A DNA stretch of 6,701 nt from Novosphingobium sp. (GCA_020853995.1 JADYXV010000182.1:1-6701); one strand, 5' to 3'; counted from the first letter of the stretch, positions 1-6,701 are shown. Made by a program: numbers and translations. Notes: generated from the letters alone by a model not told the origin.

Positions 1-1
1 A

Positions 2-157
2 GCCCTGCGTGACGATAACGCCGCGCTGGTCAAAGCCATCCGGGCCGTAAAAGACGCGGCAACCGAGGCAGGTGACAATGCCACCGAAGGCCTTGCTGAC
101 GATTGGACCGACCAGGCCGAACAACGCGTCTGGTTCCTGACGCAGACGATGGCCTAA
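2..157 (+). CDS. dps: C-terminal fragment of a Dps/ferritin-like protein (5' end outside window)
   Basis: An open frame enters the window in frame 2 and ends at TAA (155-157), giving the last 51 residues of a protein. The fragment is helical and acidic. It has the layout of the last two helices of Dps-type ferritin-like proteins: a charged helix (RDDNAALVKAIRAVKDAA), a turn carrying AGDNATEGL, then a final helix with the DQAEQRVWFL signature. Family members are cytoplasmic 12-mers that bind and oxidise iron and protect DNA in starvation or oxidative stress. The ferroxidase residues lie in the N-terminal half and cannot be checked here. The gene converges on the secretion operon and is probably unrelated to it. 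The assignment rests on pattern recall of the tail only, so another ferritin-like four-helix protein is possible. Confidence 0.66.
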   Translation, partial: ALRDDNAALVKAIRAVKDAATEAGDNATEGLADDWTDQAEQRVWFLTQTMA

Positions 158-176
158 CGCTCCAACGCCCGGCGCC

Positions 177-908
177 TTAGAATTGCCCGCTCGTCCCGAT
201 GCCGATGCCACCGGGGCGGGCGGTAAAGCCACCTTGCATAAGCGGGCCGCTGGCCTCCGGTGGCAATCCCGTCAGCACCAGATCCGCCTGCCAGCGCCCG
301 CTGCCTGCAATCTTCAACGTCAGTCGCTCCATGCCACCGGCACCTTGCATGGGCACGACCAGCGACCCGCCCTCGCAGCGCGCTTTGCCGGAAAGACTGA
401 CAGCATCGGGCAACAACGGCCCCGGCGAAGCAAGCGACATGCCCACCGTGCCTTGGGCATCTGCGCATTTCCCGTCTGTCATGCGGACGGAAAAATCGGC
501 GAATGTCAGCGCCGTGACGGGCAACCCGCCAAGCCCATCAGGCAAAGCAACCCCGCCGTTCACTCCCGAAAGTCGCACGTCGTTTCCGCTGGCCAATGCG
601 ACTGCGGCAAAGGGAGCCGCACCGTCACGGCGCAGGTCGAATTCTGCCCGGCCCATCAGCAAAGCCAGCGGGTTCATCCCTGCATCGAGCGTGCCCAGCG
701 GCAGCGGCCCAACGCGCAAATCGCCGATCCGCCCGTCCCACATCGACCCTTCGATGCTCCGTGCGGTAACATTGTCAGGCGCGGCCAAACCCACAGCAAC
801 CCGTAAAGGCAAAAGCGCAATCAGGCCAACTCCGGTCAAACCGGCCAGCGCCAGACAGCCACGCCGCGACAGCGCGCGTTCGCGCACGAAGATCCAGCGC
901 CCGATCAC
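177..908 (-). CDS. gspN: Type II secretion system protein GspN
   Basis: The product is 243 residues, close to the usual size of GspN, an accessory inner-membrane protein found in only some T2SS operons and whose exact role is uncertain. The N-terminus is basic (MIGRWIFVRERALSRRG) and is followed by one hydrophobic membrane segment at about residues 18-42, so the rest should face the periplasm. The family motif after the membrane anchor is visible as GSMWDGRIGDLRVGPLPLG (residues 54-72), as in other GspN proteins. The remainder is beta-rich with many Gly and Leu. Two cysteines (C148 and C178) could pair in the periplasm. The start is GTG at 908-906, overlapping the gspM stop as GTGA and preceded by a GGAG site at good spacing. 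It is the last gene of the operon, and its TAA stop (179-177) lies 19 bases from the converging dps-like stop. Confidence 0.88.
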   Translation of the reverse strand: MIGRWIFVRERALSRRGCLALAGLTGVGLIALLPLRVAVGLAAPDNVTARSIEGSMWDGRIGDLRVGPLPLGTLDAGMNPLALLMGRAEFDLRRDGAAPFAAVALASGNDVRLSGVNGGVALPDGLGGLPVTALTFADFSVRMTDGKCADAQGTVGMSLASPGPLLPDAVSLSGKARCEGGSLVVPMQGAGGMERLTLKIAGSGRWQADLVLTGLPPEASGPLMQGGFTARPGGIGIGTSGQF

Positions 909-1384
909 GATCCGCTCCGCCGCACGGTAATGTTGACCGAAACCGTACCGTCGGGCGCGGGTGTCATCGTCAATTGTTCAACCGCCAATCCTTGCGCCGA
1001 AAGACCGTCGATCCAGGCCAAGGCCGCCGATGGCCGCGCGGTCGGGATCACGATAACCGCCGCATCGGATCCGCGCCGCTGGTTGGATTGAACCACGAAA
1101 CCTGCATCTTGCGCGCTGGCGCCAGCCAGTTGCTCAACCGGCCCCGCCAATGCCGTGGTTTTGGCACGCGGTGCAGATTTCAACTCATCCATTTGTGCCG
1201 CAATGCGTCCGGCGCGCTCTGTCGCAAGGCGGTGCCGCACCGCCGCGTCATCCAAAGCCGCGCCAACGGGCAGGATAATGCCGTAAACCAGCACCACGAG
1301 CCCCATCAGTACGCCAGCAACGCTTACCAGCGTGCGCTCGCGCGTTGTCAGGCCGATGTACCATGCGCTAACCCGGCCCATCAT
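905..1384 (-). CDS. gspM: Type II secretion system protein GspM
   Basis: The product is 159 residues, typical for GspM, a bitopic inner-membrane protein that pairs with GspL and stabilises the ATPase-platform assembly. A short cytoplasmic N-terminus (MMGRVSAWYIGLTTRERTL, with the family-typical W-x-x-L-x-x-R-E-R pattern) leads into one membrane helix at about residues 19-40. An Ala/Arg-rich, probably coiled-coil stretch follows (about 45-70). A small periplasmic alpha/beta domain at about 88-155 matches the ferredoxin-like fold of this family. The frame stays open upstream to 1462, but ATG at 1384 is preferred: it gives the ATGA overlap with the gspL stop, has a GAGG ribosome site, and removes a 26-residue hydrophilic extension. 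A second ATG follows immediately and could also serve. The gene ends in TGA, overlapping the gspN start. Confidence 0.92.
   Translation of the reverse strand: MMGRVSAWYIGLTTRERTLVSVAGVLMGLVVLVYGIILPVGAALDDAAVRHRLATERAGRIAAQMDELKSAPRAKTTALAGPVEQLAGASAQDAGFVVQSNQRRGSDAAVIVIPTARPSAALAWIDGLSAQGLAVEQLTMTPAPDGTVSVNITVRRSGS
915..918 (-). promoter_or_regulatory. Ribosome binding site of gspN
   Basis: On the minus strand GGAG stands 6 bases before a GTG at 908, inside the end of gspM. It supports the non-ATG start that overlaps the gspM stop as GTGA. Confidence 0.6.
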
Positions 1385-2502
1385 GGCGCCCTCAACGTAA
1401 TGGCCGCGACGGTCGCGCCGGTGGGATCCGGCGCCAGTGCTGGTGGAACCGTCACTTTCCAACCTTGGTTCTGCAACGAAATCAGTACTGTATTCACATC
1501 TTCAGCCCGTGGTGCTGCCACCGTAAAGCGCAGCGTACCATCGGCGCTATAGCCCAGATCGCGCAAGCGCACCGTCGGGACCGGCCGGATCGTTTCAAGC
1601 AGGGCAGCGGCCGTAGCACCGAAACTCGCCCCGCCTTGCCCACGCTTGGCGAGTTCGGCATTGAGCAGGCGTTCGGCGCTATCCAGATCGGTTGCTGCGG
1701 GGAATCGTGCCTGCACCTGTTGCAGCGCAGCAGTTTCCTGCGCCGAGCTGTCGATGTTCCACTTGATCGCCCATACCAGCATCAGCACCAACGCCAGCAA
1801 GGCCGCAACCCCAGCCATCCGCAACAAGCCCAGCCAGTTCCCCACCCGGAACACCGAAACCCGGCGCGGGCCATAGGCACCCTGACGCAAATTCAGCGGT
1901 GGATTGGCATGAACAACCGCCAAAAGCCGCGCAATCTGGCTTTCATTCAGCGCAACCTGCGTCAGATCATCCGCAAGTGCCTCGACCAGCGCGGCTTCGC
2001 CCGCAAAAGCGGCCTGCGTGGTGCGCGCCAGCAATTGCCCACCCAGATCTGCCAGAACCAGCGCATCGTCGGCGCGGGGCAGGACAAGGCTTGCGGGGAT
2101 CAACGCATCGGGATCAAGCCCTAGCTCGGCCAGCGCAACCATCCAGCGGTCCATCTGCGCTGCCGATACGCTGCAAGACAGCACCCGACCGGCGTCTTCT
2201 GCAACAGCAACATGCCGTCCCACAGCCTGCAAACCGCCCTGCATCAGGCCCATCCGTTCGGCGGCCAAGGCTTGCAACACAGGCATGTCGGGCATCGGCC
2301 CGTCGCGTACAGGTGCATCTGCCGGCGGGACCAAGGCGGTTACAGCGCCTATTTCGCCCCACGGCGCTGCCCCGGATCCGGCGTCAAATGCGTGGCTCGC
2401 TCCAACAGCACCGCTTTCAACCCGCCACCAATGCCAGGAATCACCCGGCTGTGCAGGCAGCAGGACGATCAATCCGTCCGGAGAATGCGTGGGGGAAACC
2501 AT
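1381..2502 (-). CDS. gspL: Type II secretion system protein GspL
   Basis: The product is 373 residues, near the usual length for GspL, which links the cytoplasmic ATPase GspE to the inner-membrane complex. Residues 1 to about 200 form the cytoplasmic actin-like domain that binds GspE. The conserved NLRQG motif (204-208; NLLQG or NLRQG in the family) sits just before the membrane. A single membrane helix spans about 226-246. The periplasmic part has an Ala/Gln-rich helical stretch (about 254-290) and then a small ferredoxin-like domain (about 295-373) that dimerises or pairs with GspM. The ATG start lies 9 bases after the gspG stop and has no obvious purine-rich ribosome site, so translation probably depends on coupling to gspG. 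The gene directly follows gspG, with no gspH-gspK between them. Confidence 0.94.
   Translation of the reverse strand: MVSPTHSPDGLIVLLPAQPGDSWHWWRVESGAVGASHAFDAGSGAAPWGEIGAVTALVPPADAPVRDGPMPDMPVLQALAAERMGLMQGGLQAVGRHVAVAEDAGRVLSCSVSAAQMDRWMVALAELGLDPDALIPASLVLPRADDALVLADLGGQLLARTTQAAFAGEAALVEALADDLTQVALNESQIARLLAVVHANPPLNLRQGAYGPRRVSVFRVGNWLGLLRMAGVAALLALVLMLVWAIKWNIDSSAQETAALQQVQARFPAATDLDSAERLLNAELAKRGQGGASFGATAAALLETIRPVPTVRLRDLGYSADGTLRFTVAAPRAEDVNTVLISLQNQGWKVTVPPALAPDPTGATVAAITLRAP
1389..1393 (-). promoter_or_regulatory. Ribosome binding site of gspM
   Basis: On the minus strand GAGGG stands 4 bases before the ATG at 1384, inside the last codons of gspL. It supports the start at 1384, with ATGA overlap, over the longer open frame reaching 1462. 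Confidence 0.6.
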
Positions 2503-2511
2503 CGGCTAGGG

Positions 2512-2994
2512 TCAGTTCTGCCCGGCGTAGATATCGGCGTTCAGTTCTTCCCCGCCGGGCTGGCCATCGGCACCAAGCGAGAAGATGTCGAACGGACGAC
2601 CATCACGGCCCGGCACCTGATATTGGTACGGGCGGCCCCATGGGTCAGTCGGCAAATCCTTGATATAACCACCCGAACGGTAATTCTGCGGCATGGCAAG
2701 GTTGGCTGGCGGTGTGCGCAAAGCGCCAAGCCCTTCGCCCTGACCGGGGTAACTTGCCATGTCGAGGCGGAACATTTCCATGCCCTGTTCCAGCGTGGCG
2801 ATGTCGGACCGCGCTTTAACCACCATCGCCTTGTCCTGACTGGGCAAAACGTTGATCAAGACCACCGTGGCAAGCAGGCCAATGATGAATATTACGACCA
2901 TCAATTCGACAAGGCTGAAGCCGTTGCGGCGGCGTTTGGCCGGAGGCTTCGGGGTTTGGGTGGTTTCGATTTCAGTCATGTCGCAATCAGTCAT
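2512..2994 (-). CDS. gspG: Type II secretion major pseudopilin GspG
   Basis: The product is 160 residues and is the main subunit of the periplasmic pseudopilus. A class III prepilin signal is clear: a basic stretch KRRRNG, cleavage expected after G25, then mature FSLVELMVVIFIIGLLATVV with Phe at +1 and the conserved Glu at +5 (E30). The hydrophobic helix is followed by the GspG-specific region (PSQDKAMVVKARSDIATLEQGMEMFRLD, then the YP-x-x-GEGL, YIKDLPTDPWGRPYQY and SLGADGQPGGEELNADI elements). The last loop (139-155) contains the aspartates that bind calcium in characterised GspG proteins. The leader of 25 residues is long for the family. ATG at 2994 is one base after the gspF stop; a second in-frame ATG at 2979 would give a 20-residue leader. 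Processing needs a prepilin peptidase (GspO/PilD), which is not encoded in this window. Confidence 0.97.
   Translation of the reverse strand: MTDCDMTEIETTQTPKPPAKRRRNGFSLVELMVVIFIIGLLATVVLINVLPSQDKAMVVKARSDIATLEQGMEMFRLDMASYPGQGEGLGALRTPPANLAMPQNYRSGGYIKDLPTDPWGRPYQYQVPGRDGRPFDIFSLGADGQPGGEELNADIYAGQN
2972..2994 (-). repeat. Short direct repeat giving two in-frame gspG starts
   Basis: The 8-mer ATGACTGA occurs twice on the minus strand (2994-2987 and 2979-2972), 15 bases apart and in frame. The protein therefore begins MTDCD-MTEIE and has two candidate start codons. Neither is preceded by a strong purine-rich ribosome site. The first sits one base from the gspF stop and is preferred on grounds of coupling. 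Confidence 0.5.
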
Positions 2995-2995
2995 T

Positions 2996-4225
2996 TCACA
3001 GGCCCGTCAGGTTCTGGAGCTGCAAGATCGGCAGCAGAATCGCAAGGATGATCAGCGCCACCGCCGTGCCCATCACCACGATGATCGCAGGTTCAAGCAG
3101 CGCCATGGCAGCAGCGGTAAAGGCTTCGAATTCACGTTCAAGATAATCGGCGGCGCGTTCCAGCATAACGCCCAATTGCCCCGCGGCCTCACCACTGGCC
3201 GCAAGATAGACCAGCAGTGGCGGAAAAGTCCCGGCCTCGCGCAGGGCCGTGGAAAGCGATCCGCCCGCCCGCACTTTCTCGCTGATCCCTGCCAGGGATT
3301 GCGCCTGCACCGCGTTGGAAACGGTACGCGTTGCCAGGCGCAAGCCATCCACCAGCGGCAACCGCGCCTCGATCATGGTCGCCAACGTGCGCGCCAGAGA
3401 AGCTGCGTGGACATCACGGATCAGTTTGCCGATGAACGGTATGCGCAACAGGGTTGTGTCGACACGGAGTTTGAACACAGGATTGCGCAAGGCGCGGATG
3501 AAGCCGGCGACCGCCAAGGCCATCAACGCCAGCAAGGCCCACCACCATGTGCTGAGAAACTGGGATATCCCGATCACTACCCGCGTCAGCATCGGTAACT
3601 GGCGGCTGGCATTGTCGAACTGCTCAACCACGCGCGGAACCACCGAAATCATCAGCCCTGTCACCACGCCAATCGCCACCAGCGAAAGCACGATCGGATA
3701 GGCCAGCGCCGCAATGATCTTGCCACGCACTTGCGCCTGCTTTTCCAGCATATCGGCCAAACGGTCAGCGATTGCGGGCAGACTGCCAGAATTCTCACCC
3801 GCAGCCACCATCGCACGGTAAATCGGCGGGAAGCTGGGTTCTTCGCGCCGCATGGCCTCGGCCAAGGGCAAACCCTCCACCACGCCGGCATGGACATTGG
3901 TCAAGATCGCCTGCGCCTTGGGCTTTTCGGTCTGGCGCGAAATAGTGCGCAGGGTTTCTTCCAGCGGGCTGACCACCATCAGCGACGAAAGCTGGCGGGT
4001 GAACAGCGCCAGTTGCTTGGCCGAAAGCTTGTTAGCAAACAGGGCGATGCCGCTGGTCGATACCGCCGCCCGGCGGGCAGATGCTGCCGCATCGGGCGCA
4101 ATGCTGACCACAAACCACTGGCGCGCGGCCAGCTTTTCGCGCGCCTCGGCTTCACCCGGCGCTTCAATCGCGCCGCGCCGCTGGATGCCCTTGGGATCAA
4201 TCGCGTGATAGGCAAAGCGCGCCAT
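2996..4225 (-). CDS. gspF: Type II secretion inner-membrane platform protein GspF
   Basis: The product is 409 residues, the normal length for GspF, the polytopic inner-membrane protein at the base of the pseudopilus that couples GspE ATPase motion to pilin assembly. The N-terminus MARFAYHAIDPKGIQRRG is family-typical. Two T2SSF repeats are visible at about 72-194 and 273-396, with the paired motifs GENSGSLP (143-150) and ASGEAAGQL (343-351). Hydrophobic segments lie at about 171-197, 221-243 and 376-400, matching the usual three membrane helices. The landmarks AYPIVL and LLEPAIIVVMG are also present. The ATG start shares its A with the gspE TGA stop (TGATG), so the two genes should be translationally coupled. 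Upstream there is only a weak GGGG as a ribosome site. Confidence 0.97.
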   Translation of the reverse strand: MARFAYHAIDPKGIQRRGAIEAPGEAEAREKLAARQWFVVSIAPDAAASARRAAVSTSGIALFANKLSAKQLALFTRQLSSLMVVSPLEETLRTISRQTEKPKAQAILTNVHAGVVEGLPLAEAMRREEPSFPPIYRAMVAAGENSGSLPAIADRLADMLEKQAQVRGKIIAALAYPIVLSLVAIGVVTGLMISVVPRVVEQFDNASRQLPMLTRVVIGISQFLSTWWWALLALMALAVAGFIRALRNPVFKLRVDTTLLRIPFIGKLIRDVHAASLARTLATMIEARLPLVDGLRLATRTVSNAVQAQSLAGISEKVRAGGSLSTALREAGTFPPLLVYLAASGEAAGQLGVMLERAADYLEREFEAFTAAAMALLEPAIIVVMGTAVALIILAILLPILQLQNLTGL

Positions 4226-5766
4226 CAGGCCCCGTCCCGCCGCATGATGCGCGCGGCCTCTTCAGGGCTGGTGACGCCATCCTTGACCATCCGGCGAACG
4301 GCTTTGGTCAATGTGGGTGAATCTGCAAAAGCATGGCGCGCAATCGCTGCCTCATCCGCATTGTCGTGGATCATCTGGCGGATCACGTCATCCACCCGCA
4401 CCGCCTCGAACACGCCAACACGGCCGGAATAGCCCGTTTGTCCGCATTCGTCGCAGCCTTTGGCAGTGTGTACCGTGCGTCCCGCCTTCATGCCCAGCAC
4501 TTCGGCCATACCCGCGTCCAGCACCCGTTCTTCGCGGCAATGCGGACACAGGCGCCGCACCAGCCGCTGTGCGATGACCGCGCGCAAGGTAGAAGCCAGC
4601 AGAAACGGCTCAACGCCCATGTCGCGCATCCGCGTAATCGCGCCTGCCGCATCGTTGGTGTGAACTGTCGACAGCACGAGGTGACCGGTGAGCGAGGCCT
4701 GAACAGCAATGTCCGCCGTTTCACGGTCACGGATTTCGCCGATCATCACCACGTCCGGATCCTGGCGCAGGATCGCGCGAAGGCCCGCTGCAAATGTCAG
4801 CCCGACCTTGGAATTGACCTGCGTTTGGCCCACGCCATCCACAGCATATTCCACAGGGTCTTCCACCGTCAGAATGTTGCGCGCACCATCATTCAACCCG
4901 CGCAGCGCGGCATAAAGCGTGGTTGTCTTGCCAGACCCTGTTGGCCCGGTCACCAGCACGATCCCGTTGGGTTCGGCCAAAGCGCGGCGTAATGTGTCTT
5001 CGGCTTTTGGATCAAGGCCAAGCTGGACCAGTCCGATCCCTGCATTCTCTTTGTCCAGCAGACGCATCACCACCCGCTCGCCCGCTCGGTTGGGCAAGGT
5101 GGAAACGCGCACATCCACCAGCTTTCCGCCAAGGCTGAGCGAAATGCGCCCGTCCTGCGGCATCCGCCGCTCGGCAATGTCCAGCCGCGCCATAACCTTG
5201 ATGCGGCTGACCAGCACCGGCGCCACATGCGGTGGCATCCGCAGCTTTTCGGTCAACACGCCATCGACGCGCATCCGCACCACCAGCGCGGTTTCATAGG
5301 GCTCGATATGAATGTCGGACACGCCCTGACGCAGGCTCTCTGCAATCAACCCGTTGATCAGGCGGATGGCTGGCGCATCATCAGCGCTATCCAGCAAGTC
5401 TTCGGCAGTCGGCAGACCCATCGCAAGCGGGTCCAGCCCGTCGCCCGCAATGCCCATGTCGCCCACCACTTGCGCGGCACCGGCCTGAGCATAAATCTCG
5501 GCCAGCAGCTTTTCAAACTCACCCGCTGTGACTTTGCGCGTGACCAATGGCCGGCCCAGAACACGGCGCAGTTCCAGCAGGCCCAGCGGGTCTGCACCTT
5601 CGCGCATGACCAACGCCACGGCACCGTCGGCCTCGCCCTCAACCATGAAACCGTGATCGCGCGCATAGACATAAGGCACCGCAGGGACAGCGTCCGGCAT
5701 GGCAACCGTCATTGCCCCCGCCATCTCCGTTGCATCCGTGCCATCAATGTCCTGCGCTGCGTCCAT
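4225..5766 (-). CDS. gspE: Type II secretion ATPase GspE
   Basis: The product is 513 residues, the usual size for GspE, the hexameric cytoplasmic ATPase that powers pseudopilus assembly. An acidic N-terminal tail (1-30) is followed by the small GspL-binding domain (about 31-100) and the N2E domain beginning near 130 (SDIHIEPYE, RMRVDGVL). The ATPase motifs are intact: Walker A GPTGSGKTT (274-282), Asp box LTVEDPVEY (299-307), Walker B DPDVVMIGEIRD (336-347) and His box TGHLVLSTVHTND (360-372). The tetracysteine zinc site CPHC (407-410) with CDEC (438-441) marks it as GspE/PilB-type rather than PilT. ATG at 5766 is chosen because it falls 4 bases after the gspD stop; the longer open frame to 5850 would lie inside gspD and add a basic, non-family extension. 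No strong ribosome site is visible. Confidence 0.97.
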   Translation of the reverse strand: MDAAQDIDGTDATEMAGAMTVAMPDAVPAVPYVYARDHGFMVEGEADGAVALVMREGADPLGLLELRRVLGRPLVTRKVTAGEFEKLLAEIYAQAGAAQVVGDMGIAGDGLDPLAMGLPTAEDLLDSADDAPAIRLINGLIAESLRQGVSDIHIEPYETALVVRMRVDGVLTEKLRMPPHVAPVLVSRIKVMARLDIAERRMPQDGRISLSLGGKLVDVRVSTLPNRAGERVVMRLLDKENAGIGLVQLGLDPKAEDTLRRALAEPNGIVLVTGPTGSGKTTTLYAALRGLNDGARNILTVEDPVEYAVDGVGQTQVNSKVGLTFAAGLRAILRQDPDVVMIGEIRDRETADIAVQASLTGHLVLSTVHTNDAAGAITRMRDMGVEPFLLASTLRAVIAQRLVRRLCPHCREERVLDAGMAEVLGMKAGRTVHTAKGCDECGQTGYSGRVGVFEAVRVDDVIRQMIHDNADEAAIARHAFADSPTLTKAVRRMVKDGVTSPEEAARIMRRDGA

Positions 5767-5770
5767 GGGA

Positions 5771-6701
5771 TCAGTTCTGCGCGCTGCTCGGCGGAAGCTC
5801 GACTTGCTCCAGAGGCTTGATGGCAGGGCGCGGCCTGATAACCGTGTCACCTGCCCCCAGCGCTGCCACTTCCGGTTGTGGCGCGACAGGCAAAGTGGCC
5901 CCCATATAATCGACGATCAGTTCATCGATCCCCGGCTCGCGCTTGGGATCAAAGTTGATCTGGGCATCACGTATGATCCCATAACGCCGCGATGCCAAAA
6001 TCGCCCGGTCATTGGCATTGCGCAAGATTGTCGGGCGGATGAACACCATCAGGTTGGTCTTGACCCGGCTGCGCCCGCGCGATTTGAACATTTCCCCAAG
6101 CAGCGGAATATCGCCCAGAAACGGCACTTTTTGCAGCGTGCGGCTTTCGTTGTCGTCAAGCAACCCGCCCAGCGCCACAATCTCGCGGTCACCAACGGTA
6201 ACCGTCGTTTTGATCTCGCGCTTGTTGACGATCAGATCGCTAGATCCGCGCGCAACAGGGCCTGCCACGGACGAAACCTCCTGGCGCAAATCCAGCCGGA
6301 TCATGTTGCCCGCATTGATTTGCGGCGTGACATCCAGTTCGATGCCGACATTCTGGCGCGTGACGGTGCGGAACGTGTCGTTGAAGTTGCCGCCGGAAAG
6401 CGCTTCACCTGTTGAAACCGGAATTTCCTGACCGAACAGGATTGATGCCGGTACATTATTATTCGTGGTAATGTGCGGTGTGGAAAGGATATTGGAATTG
6501 CGGTCCGTCTGTACCGCGTTGATGATCGCACCCAGATAGGTGTCCTTGCTCAACTCGGTCAAAAAGCCCGAATAGGCCCCGCGCGCTGCGAGTACTTTGC
6601 TTGCCGCGTTCTGGGTCAGAAGATCGCTTGCCCCGCTGTTCGTCGTGGTCGTAACCGTGGCCCCGTTCACAACCGTCGTGGTCTGGTTCAGGTTATCGGC
6701 C
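5771..6701 (-). CDS. gspD: Type II secretion outer-membrane secretin GspD, C-terminal part (5' end outside window)
   Basis: The last 309 residues of the secretin that forms the outer-membrane pore are visible, and the reading frame stays open through base 6701. The fragment begins in a Thr/Asn-rich linker and continues with the secretin core: GAIINAVQTDRNSNILSTP, the gate-region motif FGQEIPVSTG (the G of this V/I-P-x-x-TG motif affects gating in PulD), RQNVGIELDVTPQIN, LRQEVSSVAG, VALGGLL, and the late signature VPFLGDIPLLGEMFKSR (fragment residues 192-208) followed by NLMVFIRPTIL. A tail of about 83 residues follows, occupying the place of the S-domain that contacts a pilotin in other systems; it is Pro-rich toward its end. 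The gene stops at TGA (5773-5771), four bases before gspE. N0-N3 domains and the signal peptide lie beyond the window. gspC, commonly just upstream, cannot be seen. Confidence 0.96.
   Translation of the reverse strand, partial: ADNLNQTTTVVNGATVTTTTNSGASDLLTQNAASKVLAARGAYSGFLTELSKDTYLGAIINAVQTDRNSNILSTPHITTNNNVPASILFGQEIPVSTGEALSGGNFNDTFRTVTRQNVGIELDVTPQINAGNMIRLDLRQEVSSVAGPVARGSSDLIVNKREIKTTVTVGDREIVALGGLLDDNESRTLQKVPFLGDIPLLGEMFKSRGRSRVKTNLMVFIRPTILRNANDRAILASRRYGIIRDAQINFDPKREPGIDELIVDYMGATLPVAPQPEVAALGAGDTVIRPRPAIKPLEQVELPPSSAQN

Noticed and set aside
154..180. Possible bidirectional terminator between the dps-like gene and gspN
   Set aside because: The only pairing is a weak, mismatched CTAA/TTAG stem plus a 6-base palindrome, with no T-run on either side.
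199..930. A 243-codon open frame on the plus strand, antisense to gspN
   Set aside because: It mirrors gspN almost exactly and has Pro/Ser/Arg-rich composition with no recognisable domain. This is the usual shadow of a GC-rich gene with strong third-position bias.
1385..1462. Extension of GspM by 26 residues to an upstream start at 1462
   Set aside because: It would sit wholly inside gspL, lacks membrane or family features, and the start at 1384 has both a ribosome site and the ATGA overlap.
1899..3051. Long plus-strand open frames across gspL and gspG (1899-2663 and 2212-3051)
   Set aside because: They cross the boundaries of well-recognised minus-strand genes, are rich in Arg/Pro/His/Gln, and show no motifs, so they are antisense shadows.
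5767..5850. Extension of GspE by 28 residues into gspD
   Set aside because: The extension is basic and unlike GspE N-termini; ATG at 5766 directly follows the gspD stop.
5699..6415. Plus-strand open frame opposite gspD/gspE
   Set aside because: It lies opposite conserved secretin motifs and has no family features; it is a shadow of gspD.
1..6701. Mobile elements, CRISPR arrays, tRNA/rRNA genes or phage genes
   Set aside because: The window is fully occupied by recognised genes with uniform composition. I saw no terminal inverted repeats, spaced repeats, transposase motifs or RNA-gene signatures.

Overview
The window is about 62% GC by eye and is almost entirely coding. Its main content is the 3' part of a type II secretion system (T2SS, general secretory pathway) operon on the minus strand. 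Protein style, codon use (mostly G/C at third positions) and the C-terminal tail of GspD suggest an alphaproteobacterium, most likely of the Sphingomonadales (Novosphingobium/Sphingobium type). That taxonomic guess rests on recall, not on a search.

Reading the minus strand from high to low coordinates, the order is gspD (secretin, 5' end outside the window), gspE (ATPase), gspF (inner-membrane platform protein), gspG (major pseudopilin), gspL (cytoplasmic/inner-membrane assembly protein), gspM (inner-membrane assembly protein) and gspN. The genes are packed with gaps of 1 to 9 bases or with start/stop overlaps (TGATG at gspE/gspF, ATGA at gspL/gspM, GTGA at gspM/gspN). They are therefore very likely one transcript with translational coupling, and its promoter lies beyond base 6701. 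At the low-coordinate end, a plus-strand gene fragment (bases 2-157) resembling the C-terminus of a Dps/ferritin-like protein converges on gspN with only 19 bases between the two stop codons.

Together the products would build an envelope-spanning machine. GspE hydrolyses ATP in the cytoplasm and is docked by GspL/GspM to the GspF platform. GspG polymerises into a periplasmic pseudopilus. GspD forms the outer-membrane channel through which folded proteins leave. All catalytic and structural motifs checked in the visible genes are intact, so this looks like a functional locus.

The most notable point is an absence: the minor pseudopilin genes gspH, gspI, gspJ and gspK, which usually sit between gspG and gspL, are missing there, and only 9 bases separate the two genes. 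gspO (prepilin peptidase) is also not present after gspN. I see no RNA genes, mobile elements, CRISPR arrays or clear terminators, no gene-free stretch above 20 bases, and no convincing evidence of a previously undescribed system.
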